From Pseudomonas japonica (lineage in GTDB: Bacteria; Pseudomonadota; Gammaproteobacteria; Pseudomonadales; Pseudomonadaceae): DNA of 34,313 bases. Location: positions 1-34,313 of the forward strand of contig NZ_FZOL01000040.1 in assembly GCF_900188455.1 (NCBI RefSeq). Direction: 5' to 3'. The notes under the pieces were generated by a model. The model saw nothing but the letters and a program-made list of their open reading frames with translations, made no database searches and was not told the origin of the DNA. Both the position numbers and the translations under genes were made by a program. Position 1 is the first letter of the stretch, and every line of letters starts with the position of its first letter. Shown here piece after piece: positions 29,935 to 34,313 of this stretch.

Positions 29935-31404
29935 ATGCTGCGTATCAGCCAAGAAGCCCTGACCTTCGACGACATTCTCCTTGTACCTGGCTACTCCGAG
30001 GTACTGCCCAACGAAGTCAGTCTCAAGACCCGTTTGACCCGTGGCATCGAGCTGAACATTCCGTTGGTCTCCGCCGCCATGGATACCGTGACCGAAGCCC
30101 GCCTGGCCATCGCCATGGCGCAGGAAGGCGGCATCGGCATCATCCACAAGAACATGACCGTCGAGCAGCAGGCCGGCGAAGTGCGCAAGGTCAAGAAGTT
30201 CGAGGCCGGCGTGGTCAAGGACCCGATCACCATCGACGCCGACGCCACCGTGCGTGACCTCTTCGAGCTGACCCGCCTGAACAACATCTCTGGTGTTCCG
30301 GTACTGCACAACGGCGACCTGGTCGGCATCGTCACCTCCCGCGACGTGCGTTTCGAGTCCCGCCTGGACATCGCCGTACGCGACGTGATGACCCCGAAAG
30401 AGCGCCTGGTCACCGTCCGCGAGGGCGCCGACAAGAACGAAGTCCGCGAGCTGCTGCACAAGCACCGCCTGGAAAAAGTCCTGATCGTCGATGCCGACTT
30501 CGCCCTGAAGGGCATGATGACCGTCAAGGACATCGAGAAGGCCAAGGCCTACCCGCTGGCGAGCAAGGACGACCAGGGTCGTCTGCGTGTCGGCGCTGCC
30601 GTCGGTACCGGCAAGGACACCGCCGAGCGCGTGGCCGCGCTGGTTTCCGCCGGCGTTGACGTGGTGGTGGTCGATACCGCCCACGGTCACTCGAAAGGCG
30701 TGATCGATCGCGTTCGCTGGGTGAAAGAGAACTTCCCGCAAGTGCAGGTGATCGGCGGCAACATCGCCACCGGCGCCGCCGCCAAGGCCCTGGCCGAAGC
30801 TGGCGCCGACGCGGTCAAGGTCGGTATCGGCCCTGGCTCGATCTGCACCACCCGTATCGTCGCCGGTGTCGGCGTGCCGCAGATCAGCGCCATCGCCAAC
30901 GTCGCCGCGGCACTCGAAGGCACCGGCGTTCCGCTGATCGCCGATGGCGGCATCCGCTTCTCCGGTGACCTGTCCAAGGCCATCGTCGCCGGTGCTTCCT
31001 GCGTCATGATGGGCTCGATGTTCGCCGGTACCGAAGAAGCGCCGGGCGAAGTCGAGCTGTTCCAGGGCCGTTCCTACAAGGCGTACCGCGGCATGGGTTC
31101 GCTGGGTGCCATGGCCCAGGCGCAAGGTTCCTCCGACCGTTACTTCCAGGACTCCTCGGCCGGCGCCGAGAAGCTGGTGCCGGAAGGCATCGAAGGCCGC
31201 GTACCGTACAAGGGCGCCCTGGCCGCGATCATCCACCAGCTGATGGGTGGCCTGCGTTCCTCGATGGGCTACACCGGCAGCGCCAACATCGAAGAGATGC
31301 GCACCAAGCCCGAGTTCGTGCGCATCACCGGTGCCGGCATGGCCGAGTCCCATGTGCATGACGTACAGATCACCAAGGAAGCGCCAAACTACCGCGTAGG
31401 TTGA
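29935..31404 (+). CDS. guaB: IMP dehydrogenase
   Basis: This 489-residue cytoplasmic enzyme oxidises IMP to XMP with NAD+, the first committed step to GMP. It starts MLRISQEALTFDDILLVPGYS, the usual N-terminus, with GGGAG about 8 nt upstream; longer readings from 29869 would begin inside the promoter. Two CBS domains (about 95-200) interrupt the barrel. The catalytic Cys304 is in GIGPGSICTTRIVAGVGVPQ, and the flap and substrate motifs AYRGMGSLGAM and EGRVPYKG are present. It forms an operon with guaA, 80 nt away, with a hairpin between. Confidence 0.97.
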   Translation: MLRISQEALTFDDILLVPGYSEVLPNEVSLKTRLTRGIELNIPLVSAAMDTVTEARLAIAMAQEGGIGIIHKNMTVEQQAGEVRKVKKFEAGVVKDPITIDADATVRDLFELTRLNNISGVPVLHNGDLVGIVTSRDVRFESRLDIAVRDVMTPKERLVTVREGADKNEVRELLHKHRLEKVLIVDADFALKGMMTVKDIEKAKAYPLASKDDQGRLRVGAAVGTGKDTAERVAALVSAGVDVVVVDTAHGHSKGVIDRVRWVKENFPQVQVIGGNIATGAAAKALAEAGADAVKVGIGPGSICTTRIVAGVGVPQISAIANVAAALEGTGVPLIADGGIRFSGDLSKAIVAGASCVMMGSMFAGTEEAPGEVELFQGRSYKAYRGMGSLGAMAQAQGSSDRYFQDSSAGAEKLVPEGIEGRVPYKGALAAIIHQLMGGLRSSMGYTGSANIEEMRTKPEFVRITGAGMAESHVHDVQITKEAPNYRVG

Positions 31405-31425
31405 TGCTCCTGGCAACACCTTGAA

Positions 31426-31451
31426 GCGGGGCTGTTATCGAACAGCCCCGC
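31426..31451 (+). terminator. Hairpin between guaB and guaA
   Basis: A perfect 11-bp stem, GCGGGGCTGTT / AACAGCCCCGC, with a 4-nt loop starts 22 nt after guaB. It is followed only by a broken T-stretch, so it may be a partial terminator or RNA-stabilising element adjusting guaB to guaA ratio. Confidence 0.5.
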
Positions 31452-31484
31452 GTCGTTTCCGATTACCACTGACGAGATTGAGTC

Positions 31485-33062
31485 ATGGCCCTCGACATTC
31501 ACGCTCACCGCATCCTGATTCTCGACTTCGGTTCCCAGTACACCCAGCTGATCGCCCGCCGCGTGCGCGAAATCGGCGTGTACTGCGAACTGCACCCGTT
31601 CGACATGGACGATGAAGCGATTCGTGCCTTCAACCCGCGCGGGATCATCCTCGCCGGCGGTCCTGAGTCGGTCCACGAAGCCAACAGCCCGCGCGCGCCA
31701 CAGGCCGTCTTCGACCTGAACGTACCGGTTCTGGGCATCTGCTACGGCATGCAGACCATGGCCGAGCAGATGGGCGGCAAGGTCGAAGGTTCCGACCTGC
31801 GCGAGTTCGGCTATGCCCGCGTCGACGTGGTCGGCAAGAGCCGCCTGCTCGACGGCATCGAAGACCACGTCGACGACGACGGTGTCCTCGGTCTGGACGT
31901 GTGGATGAGCCACGGCGACAAGGTCACCCGTATGCCGGAAGACTTCCACGTCCTGGCCAGCACCCCGAGCTGCCCGATCGCCGGCATGTTCAACGATGCC
32001 CGCGGCTACTACGGCGTGCAGTTCCACCCGGAAGTGACCCACACCAAGCAGGGCGGTCGCATCCTGTCCCGCTTCATCCTCGACATCTGCGGCTGCGAAG
32101 CCCTGTGGACCGCCTCGAACATCGTCGAGGACGCGATTGCCCAGGTTCGCCAGCAGGTCGGTTCGGCCAACGTGCTGCTGGGCCTGTCCGGCGGCGTCGA
32201 CTCCTCCGTGGTCGCCGCGCTGCTGCACCGTGCCATCGGCGACCAGCTGACCTGCGTCTTCGTCGACAACGGCCTGCTGCGTCTGCACGAAGGTGACCAG
32301 GTCATGGCCATGTTCAAGGAGAACATGGGCGTCAAGGTCATCCGTGCCGACGCCGAAGCGCAGTTCCTCGGCAACCTGGAAGGCGAAGCCGACCCGGAGA
32401 AGAAGCGCAAGATCATCGGTCGCACCTTCATCGACATCTTCGATGCCGAAGCCAGCAAGCTGGAGAACATCCAGTTCCTCGCCCAGGGCACCATCTACCC
32501 GGACGTCATCGAGTCGGCCGGCGCCAAGAGCGGCAAGGCCCACGTGATCAAGTCGCACCACAACGTCGGCGGCCTGCCGGAGGAAATGAACCTCAAGCTG
32601 GTCGAGCCACTGCGTGAACTGTTCAAGGACGAAGTCCGCAAGATCGGCCTGGAGCTGGGCCTGCCGTACGACATGGTCTACCGTCACCCGTTCCCGGGCC
32701 CGGGCCTGGGCGTGCGCATCCTCGGCGAAGTGAAGAAGGAGTACGCCGACCTGCTGCGTCGCGCCGACCACATCTTCATCGAAGAACTGCGCAAGGCCGA
32801 CTGGTACCACAAGACCAGCCAGGCCTTCGTGGTGTTCCAGCCGGTGAAATCGGTGGGCGTGGTCGGTGATGGCCGTCGCTACGCCTGGGTTGTGGCCCTG
32901 CGTGCCGTCGAGACCGTGGACTTCATGACCGCGCGTTGGGCACACCTGCCGTACGAACTGCTGGAAACCGTCAGTGGCCGGATCATCAACGAGATCGAAG
33001 GTATTTCCCGCGTGACCTACGACGTCTCGAGCAAGCCGCCGGCGACCATCGAGTGGGAATGA
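31485..33062 (+). CDS. guaA: GMP synthase (glutamine-hydrolysing)
   Basis: This 525-residue cytoplasmic enzyme makes GMP from XMP, glutamine and ATP. The N-terminal class I glutamine amidotransferase has catalytic Cys86 in LGICYGMQTMAEQ and the His/Glu of FHPEVTHTKQG. The ATP pyrophosphatase domain has the PP-loop LSGGVDSSVVAALL (about 234-247), and the C-terminal dimer domain ends PPATIEWE, the conserved tail. Length is standard. It is the second gene of guaBA and is followed by a strong terminator. Confidence 0.97.
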   Translation: MALDIHAHRILILDFGSQYTQLIARRVREIGVYCELHPFDMDDEAIRAFNPRGIILAGGPESVHEANSPRAPQAVFDLNVPVLGICYGMQTMAEQMGGKVEGSDLREFGYARVDVVGKSRLLDGIEDHVDDDGVLGLDVWMSHGDKVTRMPEDFHVLASTPSCPIAGMFNDARGYYGVQFHPEVTHTKQGGRILSRFILDICGCEALWTASNIVEDAIAQVRQQVGSANVLLGLSGGVDSSVVAALLHRAIGDQLTCVFVDNGLLRLHEGDQVMAMFKENMGVKVIRADAEAQFLGNLEGEADPEKKRKIIGRTFIDIFDAEASKLENIQFLAQGTIYPDVIESAGAKSGKAHVIKSHHNVGGLPEEMNLKLVEPLRELFKDEVRKIGLELGLPYDMVYRHPFPGPGLGVRILGEVKKEYADLLRRADHIFIEELRKADWYHKTSQAFVVFQPVKSVGVVGDGRRYAWVVALRAVETVDFMTARWAHLPYELLETVSGRIINEIEGISRVTYDVSSKPPATIEWE

Positions 33063-33105
33063 TCCCGCGTCCGGCATAGACCGGCGGCGATTGCTTCCAG
33101 CACAA

Positions 33106-33141
33106 CCGAAAGCCCGCATCATTGCGGGCTTTCGGCTTTCT
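33106..33141 (+). terminator. Intrinsic terminator of guaBA
   Basis: A perfect 13-bp stem, CCGAAAGCCCGCA / TGCGGGCTTTCGG, with loop TCAT begins 44 nt after guaA and is followed by CTTTCT. It is nearly symmetrical and could stop transcripts in both directions. Confidence 0.85.
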
Positions 33142-33207
33142 GCGGGGCTGGTACGTCGATCGTCTGGCGATGACGCCAGCCTGCGACAAGTCTTCACTTA
33201 ATATTTC

Positions 33208-33232
33208 GCAAATGCGGGTGTATCGTATTTGC
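33208..33232. promoter_or_regulatory. Imperfect palindrome upstream of cumA
   Basis: GCAAATGC and GTATTTGC form an 8-bp inverted repeat with one mismatch around a 9-nt centre, 56 nt before the cumA ATG, in the AT-rich part of the intergenic region. It could be an operator; the regulator is unknown. Confidence 0.3.
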
Positions 33233-33287
33233 CCTTCTAACTGGCCCGGTGATGGCCAGTCCCCCGCGATACGAGGTGCCTGCTGCA

Positions 33288-34313
33288 ATGTCCTTTACCC
33301 GTCGACAAATGCTCAAAGGCCTCACCGGCCTGGTGGTGGTTGGTCTTGGTGCCGGTGGTGCGGCCCGTTACTGGCTGGGCAAGGTCGAGGACGAAAATGT
33401 CGGGCACGACTATGAACTGATCGCCGCGCCGCTCGACGTGGAACTGGTCCCCGGCTTCAAGACCGAGGCCTGGGCCTTCGGTCCGTCGGCGCCGGGCACC
33501 GAGCTGCGCGTGCGGCAGGGCACCTGGCTGCGGGTGCGCTTCATCAATCGCCTGCCCGTGGAAACCACCATCCACTGGCACGGCATTCGCCTGCCCCTGG
33601 AAATGGACGGGGTGCCCTACGTCTCGCAACTGCCGGTCAAGCCGGGCGAGTTCTTCGACTACAAGTTCCGCGTGCCGGACGCCGGCAGCTACTGGTATCA
33701 CCCCCACGTCAGCAGCAGTGAAGAGCTGGGCCGCGGCCTGGTCGGCCCGCTGATCGTCGAGGAGCGCGAACCCACCGGCTTCCAGCATGAGCGCACCCTC
33801 AGCCTGAAGACCTGGCATGTCGACGAGCAGGGCGCCTTCCTGCCGTTCAGCATCCCCCGCGAGGCGGCGCGCAACGGCACCGCCGGGCGCCTGATCACCA
33901 TCAATGGCCAGGCCGACGCGGTCACCGAACTGCCGGCCGGCCAGGTGGTGCGGGTGCGCCTGCTCAATCTGGACAACACCTGGACCTACCGCCTCAACCT
34001 CAAGGGCAACTGCGAGGCGATGGTCTATGCCCTCGACGGCAACCCCGTCACGCCGCACCCGCTGGAGGACGATTACTGGCTCGGCCCGGGCATGCGTATC
34101 TGCCTGGCGATCCGCATTCCCGAGGCGGGCGAGGAAATCTCCCTGCGCGACGGTTTCGTGCGCCTCGGGACCCTGCGCTCGGTGGCCAGCGCCGACAAGC
34201 CGGGCGACTGGCCGCCGGCGCTGCCGCCGAACCCGATCGCCGAGCCGGACCTGGAGAACGCCGAGAAGCTCAACTTCAATTTCGAATGGGTCGGCAAGGT
34301 CTCGGTGGACACC
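33288..34313 (+). CDS. cumA: Multicopper oxidase CumA, Tat-exported (partial, 3' end outside window)
   Basis: The first 342 codons of a periplasmic multicopper oxidase are present; the full family protein is about 460 residues. The N-terminus SFTRRQMLKGLTGLVVVG is a twin-arginine signal, so the enzyme is probably exported folded with copper. Copper-ligand motifs seen are HWHG (His96, His98) and HPH (His138, His140); the remaining two histidine clusters should lie beyond the window. The sequence matches my memory of P. putida CumA, linked historically to Mn(II) oxidation, though other oxidases do that job in some strains. GAGG lies 11 nt upstream of the ATG. The preceding gene ends in a terminator, so it has its own promoter within 33142-33287. 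Confidence 0.88.
   Translation, partial: MSFTRRQMLKGLTGLVVVGLGAGGAARYWLGKVEDENVGHDYELIAAPLDVELVPGFKTEAWAFGPSAPGTELRVRQGTWLRVRFINRLPVETTIHWHGIRLPLEMDGVPYVSQLPVKPGEFFDYKFRVPDAGSYWYHPHVSSSEELGRGLVGPLIVEEREPTGFQHERTLSLKTWHVDEQGAFLPFSIPREAARNGTAGRLITINGQADAVTELPAGQVVRVRLLNLDNTWTYRLNLKGNCEAMVYALDGNPVTPHPLEDDYWLGPGMRICLAIRIPEAGEEISLRDGFVRLGTLRSVASADKPGDWPPALPPNPIAEPDLENAEKLNFNFEWVGKVSVDT

Noticed and set aside
1..34313. CRISPR arrays, tRNA/rRNA genes, prophage, toxin-antitoxin or defence islands
   Set aside because: None seen: no regular spaced repeats, no cloverleaf with a CCA end, and no integrase, phage or defence genes; the coding content is ordinary core metabolism.

Overview
The window is a piece of chromosome from a fluorescent Pseudomonas, most like the P. 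putida / P. fluorescens group. The reasons are high GC, strong G/C third-position bias, and a gene order that I know from P. putida: haem receptor with FecR/FecI-type regulators, gap-1, edd-glk-gltR-gtrS, gtsABCD-oprB, hexR, zwf-pgl-eda, leuA, xseA, guaBA and cumA. I see no prophage, plasmid, CRISPR array, tRNA or rRNA. No part of the window looks like a wholly new multi-gene system. The interesting material lies in non-coding DNA and in a few under-described genes.

Region 1 (1-4737) holds an iron-starvation cell-surface signalling unit on the minus strand: an ECF sigma factor under a Fur box, its FecR-like anti-sigma factor, and a TonB-dependent haem receptor with an N-terminal signalling domain. 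Just beyond the receptor is a 279-bp miniature inverted-repeat element flanked by perfect 10-bp direct repeats.

Region 2 (4943-22355) is the peripheral and Entner-Doudoroff glucose regulon. gapA faces edd-glk-gltR-gtrS across a region with two TTGT-N7-ACAA HexR operators. The gts ABC transporter and OprB porin bring glucose in, Glk phosphorylates it, Zwf and Pgl convert glucose-6-phosphate to 6-phosphogluconate, and Edd and Eda split that to pyruvate and glyceraldehyde-3-phosphate, which GapA oxidises. HexR and the GtrS/GltR two-component system regulate the set, and CA-rich motifs before gtsA, oprB and gapA suggest Crc/Hfq catabolite control. A small alpha/beta hydrolase-MarR cassette with its own palindrome sits between gtrS and gtsA. 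The aldose-epimerase-like gene that I recall between oprB and hexR in P. putida is absent; a HexR-like palindrome and a terminator occupy that junction.

Region 3 (22372-29849) holds leuA, preceded by an unannotated 25-codon leader ORF carrying four leucine codons, three of them of rare type; a secreted M23/LytM peptidase coupled to xseA; a transglutaminase-like gene preceded by a textbook MerR-family dyad promoter; a divergent LysR / TauE-SafE pair; and a conserved protein of unknown function with two CPEC motifs.

Region 4 (29869-34313) holds guaB-guaA for GMP synthesis, with a good sigma-70 promoter, an intergenic hairpin and a strong terminator. It ends with the first 342 codons of a Tat-exported multicopper oxidase, CumA, cut by the window edge.
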